Notes under the pieces: generated by a model
The model's input: only the letters and a program-made list of their open reading frames with translations
Databases searched by the model: none
Told to the model about the DNA's origin: nothing
Translations under genes and position numbers: made by a program
Part shown: positions 51,929 through 60,496 of the stretch, piece by piece
Layout: every line of letters begins with the position of its first letter
Position numbering within the stretch: position 1 is the stretch's first letter
NCBI GenBank assembly: GCA_910588945.1
Contig: CAJUSF010000016.1
Location: forward strand, 1-64,000
Source of the DNA: an uncultured Eggerthellaceae bacterium
Lineage (GTDB): Bacteria > Actinomycetota > Coriobacteriia > Coriobacteriales > Eggerthellaceae
Length of the DNA stretch: 64,000 nt
Reading direction: 5' to 3'

Positions 51929-53434
51929 ATGGTTGAGAAAATGAAGGATATGGCTGATAAAGCTGCAGTTGTAGTACAAAACAACGTATCTCAAGCCCTC
52001 GGTTTAATCTATGGCCTTGGTATGCTCACTTGGACTGCGTTCAATCAGATGAACAGCAACTATTGGGCATACTTCCTTACGGAGATATGTGGTCTTGAAC
52101 CTACTGTCATGGGTACAGTTAAAGGTATTACCGGAATTGGTGAGTGGTTTTTCGTTATCATTGCCGCCATCATTATCGAGCGTGTGTGGCTTAAACATGG
52201 CCAGTATAGAAGTTGGCTGCTTTTAGCTCCTCCCGCAACTTTTGTCTGCTTGTTGATGACTTTTATTGATCCTGCCTTTTTGGATATGAACGCAAAGACG
52301 ATATGGATGATCTTCTTCCAGATTATCGGCGGCTTCTTTGCAAGTTTCTTTATGATCGCCGCGACATCGATCGTTCCTGTGATAAGTCATACAGAGGCAG
52401 ATCGCACATTGCTCTCCCAGCGTAAAGCTCAGGGCAATATGCTTGTAAAGGTGCTCTTCGCAGCGATTTCTCTTCCGGCCATTCTGGCTATAAATGGCAT
52501 GGTCTATCGCGTTCCGGCTGGCGAGAATGCTCAGAATGCTGGTCCGGCTGGATTTACGGTTCTTGCGCTGATATTCGGCATCATCATGATCGTGATGTTC
52601 ATCGTGATGTACAAGCGCATCGATGGAATGGATCCGACTCAGGAGCTTTGCGAAGAGCGCGCTTTGGCCAAAAAAGAGGGTAAGGAAGTTCCACCTATTC
52701 CTCAAAAGGATAAGGTAAGCCTTGGCGAGATGCTGAAGTATTGGATCACCAACATTCCGGCACTTGTGGGGTTGTTCGCTGAGATCATCCGCTTTATCGC
52801 GCAGATGACTATTCAATCGATGGCCATGTATGTGTTCACCTACGCATTTGGCGATGTGGCTATGGCCGCTGTTATGCTTACCGCTGCAAACATCACCGGT
52901 CTTATTGCCACATTTGTATCAGAGCCTATTGCGCGTTTCTTGGGAATTCGTACCACCTATCTGATTGGTATCGCAATCTCGGCCGTTTCGATGATCGCGT
53001 GCTATTTCGTGGGAGCTACCGGAGCTATGGCGTTTATCGTCTGCATCTGTGCATGCTTCTTCGGAATGAACTTTATGAATGGTGTTATGGTCGGCATGCA
53101 GTCGAACGCTATCGCATTTGGCGAATGGCGTGACGGCAAGACCGCCAAGGCATTCATTATGTCTACATTCCAGTGGTGCCCTAAAATCGCCAACGCGGTT
53201 GCTGGATTCCTTACAGGCTTCGGTCTTGCTGCTATCGGCTTTGTTTCGGGTATGGAGCCAAGTGCTGAGCTGGCACAGGGAATGATCAATATCATTTGTC
53301 TCATTCCTGCAGTTGCGCTCGTCATAGCATTCGTTGCATTCTTCTTCGGTTACAGATTGAATTCGAAGAAGATGGCGCAGATCGCAGAGGATCTCGAGAA
53401 AAGGCGTATGGAAGGCGACGTTCTTCCGGGATAG
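51929..53434 (+). CDS. GPH-type (MelB-like) cation symporter
   Basis: A 501-residue transporter with about twelve helices. It resembles the glycoside-pentoside-hexuronide family: an early Asn-rich polar helix (T-A-F-N-Q-M-N-S-N-Y-W), T-L-L-S-Q-R-K-A-Q-G-N in the first half and A-F-G-E-W-R-D-G-K-T-A-K-A in the second, the last being typical of MFS_2 proteins. Between the Mo-enzyme genes it probably imports the enzyme substrate or exports the product. The ATG at 51929 follows AGGGGAAAC. Confidence 0.85.
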   Translation: MVEKMKDMADKAAVVVQNNVSQALGLIYGLGMLTWTAFNQMNSNYWAYFLTEICGLEPTVMGTVKGITGIGEWFFVIIAAIIIERVWLKHGQYRSWLLLAPPATFVCLLMTFIDPAFLDMNAKTIWMIFFQIIGGFFASFFMIAATSIVPVISHTEADRTLLSQRKAQGNMLVKVLFAAISLPAILAINGMVYRVPAGENAQNAGPAGFTVLALIFGIIMIVMFIVMYKRIDGMDPTQELCEERALAKKEGKEVPPIPQKDKVSLGEMLKYWITNIPALVGLFAEIIRFIAQMTIQSMAMYVFTYAFGDVAMAAVMLTAANITGLIATFVSEPIARFLGIRTTYLIGIAISAVSMIACYFVGATGAMAFIVCICACFFGMNFMNGVMVGMQSNAIAFGEWRDGKTAKAFIMSTFQWCPKIANAVAGFLTGFGLAAIGFVSGMEPSAELAQGMINIICLIPAVALVIAFVAFFFGYRLNSKKMAQIAEDLEKRRMEGDVLPG

Positions 53435-53563
53435 TGATTCACTGAAATGGGTCTGCTAGAGACGATCTTCGTCAGGCGTTTTAGTGCCAATTATTGTCGG
53501 TTTTGAGTTCGTTTCAACTAGTTTGTTTAATCGATTTGTTTATTTAGTAATTAGGAGTTGAAG

Positions 53564-53797
53564 ATGTGTTTTAGACCAGCAGAGATAAGCATGGAGAAGA
53601 CCTGCCCTGAGTGCGGGGCACAAAATTCAATGGACAAAGAGGAGTGCGTGAAGTGCGGAGCCAAGCTTCCGTCGGCACCTAAGATGCCGGGAATGCCCGG
53701 TGCTCCGGGGGCTCCCGGAACTCCTGGTGCCCCTTCAGCTCCGGGAGCGCCTGCGGCTCCAAGCGCTCCAGGTGCGCCAAAGCCGCCCAGTGCATAA
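53564..53797 (+). CDS. Tiny zinc-ribbon protein with collagen-like Gly/Ala/Pro tail
   Basis: A 77-residue protein. It starts M-C-F-R-P-A-E-I-S. Residues 13-32 form a four-Cys zinc ribbon (C-P-E-C-G-A ... C-V-K-C-G-A). The rest is a run of G-A-P and G-M-P triplets, about nine units, like collagen but rich in Pro at the third position. Such ribbons bind partners or RNA; the tail is expected to be extended and flexible. AGGAG is six bases before the ATG at 53564. A terminator follows, so it can be made alone in large amounts. Confidence 0.85.
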   Translation: MCFRPAEISMEKTCPECGAQNSMDKEECVKCGAKLPSAPKMPGMPGAPGAPGTPGAPSAPGAPAAPSAPGAPKPPSA

Positions 53798-53815
53798 ATC
53801 CGAGTCAGTTCTTAT

Positions 53816-53850
53816 GCGGTCGGCTTCATCTGTCGGCCGCTTTTTCTTTT
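53816..53850 (+). terminator. Rho-independent terminator after the collagen-like gene
   Basis: GCGGTCG pairs with CGGCCGC (one G-U), then TTTTTCTTTT. Confidence 0.85.
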
Positions 53851-53888
53851 CAAGGTCTTTTTGATAAAAGCCTAACAGGGGGATCGTT

Positions 53889-55190
53889 ATGAAGTTCGAG
53901 CGTTTAGAGAGAAAATCCAAAGACGACAAGGGAAACATCGTCGTTTTTGCCGGCGTTGATAGAGATGTCGTGAAGGAAATACTTGCCCAGTTTTATGGCG
54001 TGATCGCAAAGTCGAAAGGTCTCGATGCTTCGATGGACTGGGACAAGATGGATGAAGTTGCATCAGAGTCCATGGGTGCTATCGAATATAAAGAGTTGCG
54101 CCGAGATTTTGTTGTGAATCGCATTTTGGGCGATGCGATCTTAGAGCTCGACTTGAAACCAGCGATCACCCCTCAGATCCATGTGCTTGACTATCCAAGC
54201 GCTGAAGAGCCTTTTGAGGTTGAGGCTTCGATTGTCGAACAACCTAGGATTACGCTTAGCTCTCTTGAGCCGGTTGAGGTCGTAATGGATGGGCTTGTGG
54301 TGAACGATCGCGTTGTCGCTGCGCGTGTCGCCGAACTTCTTGATAGCTATGCGACATACGATGAGGCCGAGCCCCATGTTGTGCGGGCAGGTGATGCTGT
54401 TCTGCTCGATGTTGACACGCAGCTCGATGGCGTTTTGGTGGGAAGGCTTTCCGGAAAGAAAATGACACTTGAGCTTGACGGCGAATCGATGCCGGCCGAG
54501 TTTTACAAGGGTGTTATCGGCATGAATGTCGGCGAGAGCAAGACGTTTGATTTCACTGTCGCTAGAGACCGTGCGATCTCACAGGATGATGTCGAGAAAT
54601 ATACCTCTGTCGTCACGGTTTTGTCGCAGCTGAAGAAAAACGAAATCGAACTCACGGATGATTGGGTGAGGGCGCATTATCCCTCGGTTGTAAACGTCAA
54701 GGAGTTCTTCGAGGAGGTCCGCAAAGATGCCGAATACGATGCGCTGGTTTACAACAGGGACACCCTTGCGCATCTCGCAAACAACGAGCTTGAAAAACGA
54801 ATGCAGGGCGATATTCCCGATGCATTCTATCAGGCCTCCTATAAAAGCTTGATGGCCAAGATTGAGGCTGATCTGGCAAAGCAGGGAAAGACTCTTGATG
54901 ATTATTACGAAGAAGAGGACACAAATGAGCAGGAATTCAGCGTGAAGATGCTCATCCAATCCGGCGAGAATCTCAAGCAGGGTTTTGCCTTGGAGGCGCT
55001 ATTTGACGGCCGGGGTATGACTCTTGGCGATGAGGAGATAGAAAAGGCTGCGGCGAGATTTTTCGACCGCGAGTTGAGTGTGGATGATTTGAGGCAAACC
55101 GGAAGGTTACGCTTGGCGGAAAGCATGGCCAAACGCGAGAAGGCGCTCGGATGGCTTGTTGAGACCGCTATCGTCAGAAGTGAGGACTGA
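53889..55190 (+). CDS. Trigger-factor-like chaperone
   Basis: A 433-residue protein with the trigger factor layout: an N-terminal alpha/beta domain (1 to about 120), an FKBP-like domain (about 175-235: V-R-A-G-D-A-V-L-L-D-V-D ... G-V-I-G-M-N-V-G-E-S-K-T-F) and a helical C-terminal domain with A-N-N-E-L-E-K-R-M and D-L-A-K-Q-G-K-T-L-D-D-Y. The ribosome-docking signature G-F-R-x-G-x-x-P is not present. It is coupled to two zinc-ribbon genes and lies between two Mo-enzyme genes, so it is probably a specialised chaperone, not the housekeeping one. Confidence 0.82.
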   Translation: MKFERLERKSKDDKGNIVVFAGVDRDVVKEILAQFYGVIAKSKGLDASMDWDKMDEVASESMGAIEYKELRRDFVVNRILGDAILELDLKPAITPQIHVLDYPSAEEPFEVEASIVEQPRITLSSLEPVEVVMDGLVVNDRVVAARVAELLDSYATYDEAEPHVVRAGDAVLLDVDTQLDGVLVGRLSGKKMTLELDGESMPAEFYKGVIGMNVGESKTFDFTVARDRAISQDDVEKYTSVVTVLSQLKKNEIELTDDWVRAHYPSVVNVKEFFEEVRKDAEYDALVYNRDTLAHLANNELEKRMQGDIPDAFYQASYKSLMAKIEADLAKQGKTLDDYYEEEDTNEQEFSVKMLIQSGENLKQGFALEALFDGRGMTLGDEEIEKAAARFFDRELSVDDLRQTGRLRLAESMAKREKALGWLVETAIVRSED

Positions 55191-55191
55191 G

Positions 55192-55383
55192 ATGTGTTAT
55201 CCGTGCAGAAACTGTGGAAGCTGCACATCCGATAAGTCTTCCAACGCCATCAAGTGCCCAAAGTGCGGAATCGATATAGATGAGGTGAGCAATCGCTGCG
55301 TCAAGTGCGGTTGGTCGATGCCGTTGCCGCCGGGGTTTTCAGCGGGCTCTTCCGTCTTGGATGCATCGAAGGGAGACTTTTGA
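55192..55383 (+). CDS. Small Cys-rich zinc-ribbon protein A
   Basis: A 63-residue protein. Two Cys-pair sets are visible: C-Y-P-C-R-N-C-G-S-C at residues 2-11, and C-P-K-C-G ... C-V-K-C-G near 22-39. It starts one base after the stop of the trigger-factor-like gene and overlaps the next gene by one base. No catalytic motif. Metal binding is likely; the function is unknown. Confidence 0.85.
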   Translation: MCYPCRNCGSCTSDKSSNAIKCPKCGIDIDEVSNRCVKCGWSMPLPPGFSAGSSVLDASKGDF

Positions 55384-55559
55384 TGGAGAAGTGCTATGTG
55401 TGCAACAGCTGCGGAAAATGCAACGAACAGCCTTCAGGTGTTTTGTTGCTTGGGTGTGAGGATTGTGGGCATCTGATAAAACCCGGTGAGAATACAAAGC
55501 GCTGTCCTGAGTGCGGTGGGGAGAAAATCACCTTGATTGACACCAGGCGATCTAAATAG
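55383..55559 (+). CDS. Small Cys-rich zinc-ribbon protein B
   Basis: A 58-residue protein with C-Y-V-C-N-S-C-G-K-C at residues 4-13, C-E-D-C-G near 25-28 and C-P-E-C-G-G near 41-44. The N terminus is similar to that of protein A, so the two are probably duplicates. The start overlaps the stop of A (TGATG). A 190-bp gap follows before Mo enzyme 2. Confidence 0.83.
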   Translation: MEKCYVCNSCGKCNEQPSGVLLLGCEDCGHLIKPGENTKRCPECGGEKITLIDTRRSK

Positions 55560-55748
55560 ATGCCGGATGCGTAAAGCCCCAGGTGTCAGGCGTAATAGCA
55601 GGCCTAATACTCACAGTCGTAGCTTCAGAAAAAGCACCATTTCATACCTTATAACAGATGTGTTTGATCACAAGTCTTGAAAGAATCGGAGACGCTGTAA
55701 GTCATTTTGATCGTAGGTAGCAAAGAGAAAGAGGAGAGGAGCATCAAT

Positions 55749-58055
55749 ATGAGCGAGTTGACCCGGGTAACCGATACACCTCGAGTTCAAGAACTTGAGG
55801 ATGGAACGACGGTATTCCGTACTGCTCAATGGTCGCCTCCCGGATGTCATGGCGTAGGTTGCGGCCTTCGTGTATTCGTCAAGGATGGCAAGGTGCAAAA
55901 GGTTGAGGGAGATCCTGAGCACCCGATCACGAATGGACGTCTATGCCTTCGTTGTTTGACGTTGCCGGAGTATATTTATCATGAGGATCGTCTGCTGTAT
56001 CCGATGAAGCGCGATCGCAAGTATCGCGGACAGGCTGATAAGTGGGAGCGTATCACTTGGGATGAGGCTTATGACATCATTGTTGAGAAATATCATGAGC
56101 TGACTGAAAAGTACGGCCCTGATACTGTATCGGTTTGGACAGGCACAGGACGCGAGGCTAGCGCTTATCAGTTCCAGACCTGCAACCAAGTTTTCCATAG
56201 CCGCACCGCTATCCATGCAAACGGTGGTTGGTCATGCGTTATTCCTCGTCAAACCGCGATGGACTGGTTGCTTGGATGTGCATATGTCGAGTATGACGGT
56301 GCATTCGGATTCAAGGATCGCTACGATGATCCTCGCTACGAACTTCCGAAGTACATGCTTGTTTGGGGACGTGATCCGCTGTGGTCAAATCCTGATGGAT
56401 TGTTCGGCCACAGCACGGTGGATATGATGAAGCGTGGAACGAAGCTGATCGTTGTCGACCCCCGCGCGACTTGGCTTGCCCGCCACGCATACATTCATTT
56501 CCAGATCCGTCCTGGCACAGATGCTGCTTTAGCGATGGCTCTCAACTATGTCATCATAACCGAGGATCTCTACGACCATGACTTCGTCGAGAAATGGACA
56601 TACGGTTTTGATGAGTATGCCGAGCGCATCAAGACGATGACCCCCGAGATGGCGGCTGAGATCTGCGAGGTTCCTGTTGAGGACATCTATAAAGCAGCTC
56701 GTGCGCTGGCTGAAAAGCCCTCCACGGCATCTGTCGGTTTGAAGACAGACCAAAATCCGAATACGCTTCAGATCTGTCATGCGGTTTGGGGAATCTTTGC
56801 ACTCTGCGGAAATCTCGATAATCCTGGCGGCATCAAACTTGGCCAGACCATGAAAAACGGTGGTTCAACAGGCCGTAAGGGCGTTGGAATGCTTGTGAAT
56901 GAGGAGGAGACTAACCCCATTCCGATCGCAGGTCATGATCAGTATCCGGCGATGGACTTCATTATCAACACCACGCAGCCGGACTGTACTCTTGATACAC
57001 TTCGCACCAACATTCCATATCCGATCGAGTTCCTCTACATTCAGAGCTCGAACTTCATTTCATCGTGCATCACTCAGCAGCCGATGCAGTGGCTAGAGGC
57101 GTGCCGTCATAAAGAGTTCATCATGGCGACCGATATCTTCATGAACCCAACAATCCAAGGTCTCGCCGATCTCGTGCTTCCTGTTTCGACGGCTCTTGAG
57201 CATGAGGGCATCGTCACATTCCACGGCTGCAACCAGCCCGGTCAGTTTCATGCTCTTACAAAGTGCATTGAGCCGCTCGGTGAGTGCAAGTCCGACCTTG
57301 AGATCATGCTCGACCTCGATCATCGCATCAACCCTGATCGCGATCCATCTGAGACCAAGTGGCTTGATCCGCATAGCTATCTGGATGATAAGATCCAAAA
57401 CATTCCGGATACCGCTGATCCGAATACCCATGAGCCTATGACTTATGAGAAACTCCGCGAGTGGGTCTATGGTCGATATGAGATTCCTTACTATCAGTAT
57501 GAGAAGGGTCTTTTGCGCATGGACGGCGAGCCGGGATTCAAGTCGACCACAGGTCGCGTGGAGCTGTGGAGTACTGTGAAATCGCACCTTGGCGAAGATC
57601 CGCTGCCATATTATGAGGAGCCGCGCTTCTCGAAGCGTTCGCGTCCGGAATGGGCAGAGGAGTATCCGCTTGAGTTCGTTACCGGCGCGCGCCGCCCAAC
57701 TTCTTTCCATACCGAGCATCGCATGATCAAGTCGCTGCGTGAGATTCGCGAGGCTGCGACCGTCGAGATCAATCCTGTGACTGCAGAGAAGTACGGAATT
57801 CACACGGGCGACTGGGTGAAGATCGAAAACCCATGGGGCGTTTGCAAAATGAAGGCTGATGTCACCCCGATCGTTAAAGAGACGGTTATCGGATGCGATC
57901 ACGGCTGGTGGTATCCGGAGGATAAGGGTGGCGAGCTCTTTGGCGTATGGAAGTCAAACATCAATGAGCTTATGCCTTGGAAAGAGATCGGCAAGCTGGG
58001 TCTTGGTTCGCACTATGGTGCCCTGCCCTGCAAGATCTCTCGTTGCGAAGACTAG
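55749..58055 (+). CDS. Cytoplasmic molybdopterin (Mo/W) oxidoreductase 2
   Basis: A 768-residue homologue of the enzyme at 49173. The FeS motif is P-G-C-H-G-V-G-C ... L-C-L-R-C, with one residue more between the first two Cys than in enzyme 1. W-S-C-V-I-P-R (about 165) holds the likely metal-ligating cysteine. V-D-P-R-A-T-W-L-A-R-H-A and I-R-P-G-T-D-A-A-L-A bind the cofactor. No Tat signal. The sequence differs widely from enzyme 1, especially near 120-200, so a different substrate is likely. AGAGGAG precedes the ATG at 55749. Confidence 0.88.
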   Translation: MSELTRVTDTPRVQELEDGTTVFRTAQWSPPGCHGVGCGLRVFVKDGKVQKVEGDPEHPITNGRLCLRCLTLPEYIYHEDRLLYPMKRDRKYRGQADKWERITWDEAYDIIVEKYHELTEKYGPDTVSVWTGTGREASAYQFQTCNQVFHSRTAIHANGGWSCVIPRQTAMDWLLGCAYVEYDGAFGFKDRYDDPRYELPKYMLVWGRDPLWSNPDGLFGHSTVDMMKRGTKLIVVDPRATWLARHAYIHFQIRPGTDAALAMALNYVIITEDLYDHDFVEKWTYGFDEYAERIKTMTPEMAAEICEVPVEDIYKAARALAEKPSTASVGLKTDQNPNTLQICHAVWGIFALCGNLDNPGGIKLGQTMKNGGSTGRKGVGMLVNEEETNPIPIAGHDQYPAMDFIINTTQPDCTLDTLRTNIPYPIEFLYIQSSNFISSCITQQPMQWLEACRHKEFIMATDIFMNPTIQGLADLVLPVSTALEHEGIVTFHGCNQPGQFHALTKCIEPLGECKSDLEIMLDLDHRINPDRDPSETKWLDPHSYLDDKIQNIPDTADPNTHEPMTYEKLREWVYGRYEIPYYQYEKGLLRMDGEPGFKSTTGRVELWSTVKSHLGEDPLPYYEEPRFSKRSRPEWAEEYPLEFVTGARRPTSFHTEHRMIKSLREIREAATVEINPVTAEKYGIHTGDWVKIENPWGVCKMKADVTPIVKETVIGCDHGWWYPEDKGGELFGVWKSNINELMPWKEIGKLGLGSHYGALPCKISRCED

Positions 58056-58083
58056 TTTGAATCCTAGAAAGGAGGTTCGGTAA

Positions 58084-58419
58084 ATGAGCACTTATGGGTT
58101 GATGTTTGATAACGAGTACTGCACAGGATGTCATTCCTGCGAAATTGCCTGCCGCAACCACTTGGATCTTCCCCTTGGACAGTGGGGCATAAAGCTTCTC
58201 GAGCTTGGTCCTTGGCGCAAGATGGACAACACATGGGAGTCTAAGTATGTTCCCGTTCCAACCACCTATTGCGACCTTTGTGAGGATCGCGTTGCAAGAG
58301 GTGAAAAGCCTTCCTGCGTCCTTCACTGCCTAGCTGAGGCCATCGAATACGGCACCATGGAGGAGCTGGCTGCCAAGATGTCTGAACGTGGGGCTCAATG
58401 TTCGGTATTCCTCCCTTAG
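58084..58419 (+). CDS. Two-cluster ferredoxin partner of Mo enzyme 2
   Basis: A 111-residue FeS protein with C-T-G-C-H-S-C-E-I-A-C (residues 13-23) and C-D-L-C ... C-V-L-H-C (about 63-82), eight Cys in all. It is a clear paralogue of 51522-51857, of the same length. AAAGGAGG precedes the ATG. A strong terminator follows, ending this part of the cluster. Confidence 0.92.
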   Translation: MSTYGLMFDNEYCTGCHSCEIACRNHLDLPLGQWGIKLLELGPWRKMDNTWESKYVPVPTTYCDLCEDRVARGEKPSCVLHCLAEAIEYGTMEELAAKMSERGAQCSVFLP

Positions 58420-58468
58420 GAAGGGATGAATCATAGTATTCGCACTCTCCAGCGAATAAATACTGGAG

Positions 58469-58505
58469 GACCCCGGCATGTCAGTTGACCCGGGGTCTTT
58501 CAATT
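58469..58505 (+). terminator. Rho-independent terminator
   Basis: GACCCCGG pairs with CCGGGGTC, followed by TTTCAATTTT. Confidence 0.85.
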
Positions 58506-58605
58506 TTGAAGCGTTTTTGCGGTTTGAATAGGGGCTGCAGCGGTTTATCGAAGCGGTGCTTTGTTGGTTGAGATTCTTGAAGATCATCCCTGTTAGGAAC
58601 TCATT

Positions 58606-59832
58606 TTGAAGATCGAGAGACTTTGGAATAGGAGATTTGTTCAGCTTATCTGCATTGAGGGATGTTTGCAGATGGGAGGATTTCTCACGCGCTCGATTAA
58701 TGCGAACTACGCTGTTGAAATGGGGGCCAGCATGACATTGGCTGGCTTTATTGCCGGATTGATGGCAACAGCCGCTTTGATGTTTCGTCCATTTTGTGGT
58801 GCAATCTCAGATAGGTTGAGCAAGAAAAGCCTCCTTGTTGTGTCGTGCTTTCTTTTCGCCATTGCAGCATTTGGGTGCGCCGTTTTTCAAAACCTTGTAG
58901 CCCTTGGGATCTGTCTTGCGATTCAGGGTTTTGCGTTCGCATTTAAATCCGCGATAGTCATATCATTTGTTCCGCTGATCGTTCCTGAAAGGTATGTCGG
59001 GACTGGCGTGGGGTGGATGGGTTTGGCCTACACGATAGCCATTGCCCTTGGGCCCGCTATAGGTTTAGGCATTGCAGATGCACTTGGATATCCTGCGACT
59101 TATATAGTGTCCGGTGCGGTTTTGGCTGCAGCTTTGGCCCTTGCTGTGCTTTTCAAGGATCCTGTCGACGCGACTGAGGACGCAGCTGGCTCACAAATGG
59201 GCAACAAAGATGAAAGTTGGAGCAGGGGCGCATCAGCCAGTTCGAAGCGAAGTGCTTTGTCCCGACTCTTTTATCTTCCCGTTATACCGCTGTCGATCAT
59301 AGGCGGCATTCTCATGATCGCTCAAGGTGTCGTCTCCTCATTTATTTTGCTTACTGGAGAGATGCGGGGCCTAGAGACTGTGTCGTTGTATTTTGTGTTC
59401 TACTCCGTTGCAAATCTCGGTGCCCGACCTTTGGCAGGTCGAGCCAGCGACGAGTGGGGAGTGCAAAAGATCGCGCCTCCGATGATGATTGTGGCCGCTT
59501 TAGGAATGGTGGCGCTTGCATTCATGGATTCCACGCCTGGTGTTGCGATTGGTGGCGTGTGTATGGGGCTCGGCCAGGGATCTGCATATGCTGCAATTCA
59601 GGCTGAGTCTGTGCGCGGTGTTCCGACTCAAAGCTTGGGGAGAGCCGCCAATACTTACTTTATTGGCCCTGATCTTGCTATGGGATTAGGACCTATCGCA
59701 GGTGGCGCGGTATTGGAATCGTTTGGACCGGCTGCGATGTTTTTGTTCTGTGCGGCATGTATATCGGTTGCGCTTGTGCTGTTTGTTTTCTGGGGAATGC
59801 GAGCATCTGCGATCGATCGCTCTCATGAATGA
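58606..59832 (+). CDS. Major facilitator superfamily transporter
   Basis: A 408-residue protein with twelve helices. MFS motif A is visible between helices two and three (F-C-G-A-I-S-D-R-L-S-K-K, about residues 65-76) and again in the second half (P-L-A-G-R-A-S-D-E-W-G). A Ser/Asp-rich loop lies near 190-215. It begins with TTG at 58606, seven bases after AGGAA. It follows Mo enzyme 2 as the GPH symporter follows Mo enzyme 1, so each enzyme has its own carrier. Confidence 0.85.
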   Translation: MKIERLWNRRFVQLICIEGCLQMGGFLTRSINANYAVEMGASMTLAGFIAGLMATAALMFRPFCGAISDRLSKKSLLVVSCFLFAIAAFGCAVFQNLVALGICLAIQGFAFAFKSAIVISFVPLIVPERYVGTGVGWMGLAYTIAIALGPAIGLGIADALGYPATYIVSGAVLAAALALAVLFKDPVDATEDAAGSQMGNKDESWSRGASASSKRSALSRLFYLPVIPLSIIGGILMIAQGVVSSFILLTGEMRGLETVSLYFVFYSVANLGARPLAGRASDEWGVQKIAPPMMIVAALGMVALAFMDSTPGVAIGGVCMGLGQGSAYAAIQAESVRGVPTQSLGRAANTYFIGPDLAMGLGPIAGGAVLESFGPAAMFLFCAACISVALVLFVFWGMRASAIDRSHE

Positions 59833-59883
59833 GTCGGGATCGCTTGCTTTTATCCGAGTAATTACTTCTTGATAGGAGATGAA

Positions 59884-60444
59884 ATGGATTTCAAAACCAT
59901 GATCAATAACTTTAATACTGAGAAAAGGATTCTGATTTCAGGTTGTGGCTGTGGGAAATCCGCGATCGAATTGGCGAAGACAGTCGACAAGGATGCGTAT
60001 ATTTTGGCTATCGATCCATCGTCTGAACTGATTGAAATGGCCAATCATAGAAAGGCGCTAAGTAAGGTCAGCAACATCGATTTCAAGACGGGAAAGACCG
60101 ATTCGCTTGGGCAGCATTCAGGTTCGTTCGATGTTGTGTTTGTTGGAAGAGGCGAGAGTCTTAAGATGAATCGAAATTCGGCGCTTGACAGCGTTGTTAA
60201 GGTTTTGAAAGTCGGTGGAAAAGTGGTCTTTTTCGATTCGATTGTGAACACCGATGTCACAACCGTTAAGAAGCTAGGAAGTTATGCGGTATTGTTGGGT
60301 GTAGATGAGGCTTTAGATAAAGGTATGCTGCAAAAACGATTGCATAGTGCAGGATTTAGCGAGGTGGATATTAAGCCGGTATGCGAAGATTCTTGCAATG
60401 CGAGCGATGTTCTTATTGACGTAAAGGTCGTCGGAGTGAGATGA
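59884..60444 (+). CDS. SAM-dependent methyltransferase-like protein
   Basis: A 186-residue class I methyltransferase fold. Motif I is I-S-G-C-G-C-G-K-S-A-I (about residues 19-29), and the acidic end of strand two is in L-A-I-D-P-S-S-E (about 44-51); F-D-V-V-F-V-G-R-G and V-L-K-V-G-G-K-V-V follow. No acceptor can be predicted. It comes 51 bp after the MFS gene, last in the cluster. AGGAG precedes the ATG at 59884. Confidence 0.8.
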   Translation: MDFKTMINNFNTEKRILISGCGCGKSAIELAKTVDKDAYILAIDPSSELIEMANHRKALSKVSNIDFKTGKTDSLGQHSGSFDVVFVGRGESLKMNRNSALDSVVKVLKVGGKVVFFDSIVNTDVTTVKKLGSYAVLLGVDEALDKGMLQKRLHSAGFSEVDIKPVCEDSCNASDVLIDVKVVGVR

Positions 60445-60496
60445 AGGTATCTGTAAAGAGACTACGATCTATAAGGAGACACGATCTATAAAGAGG

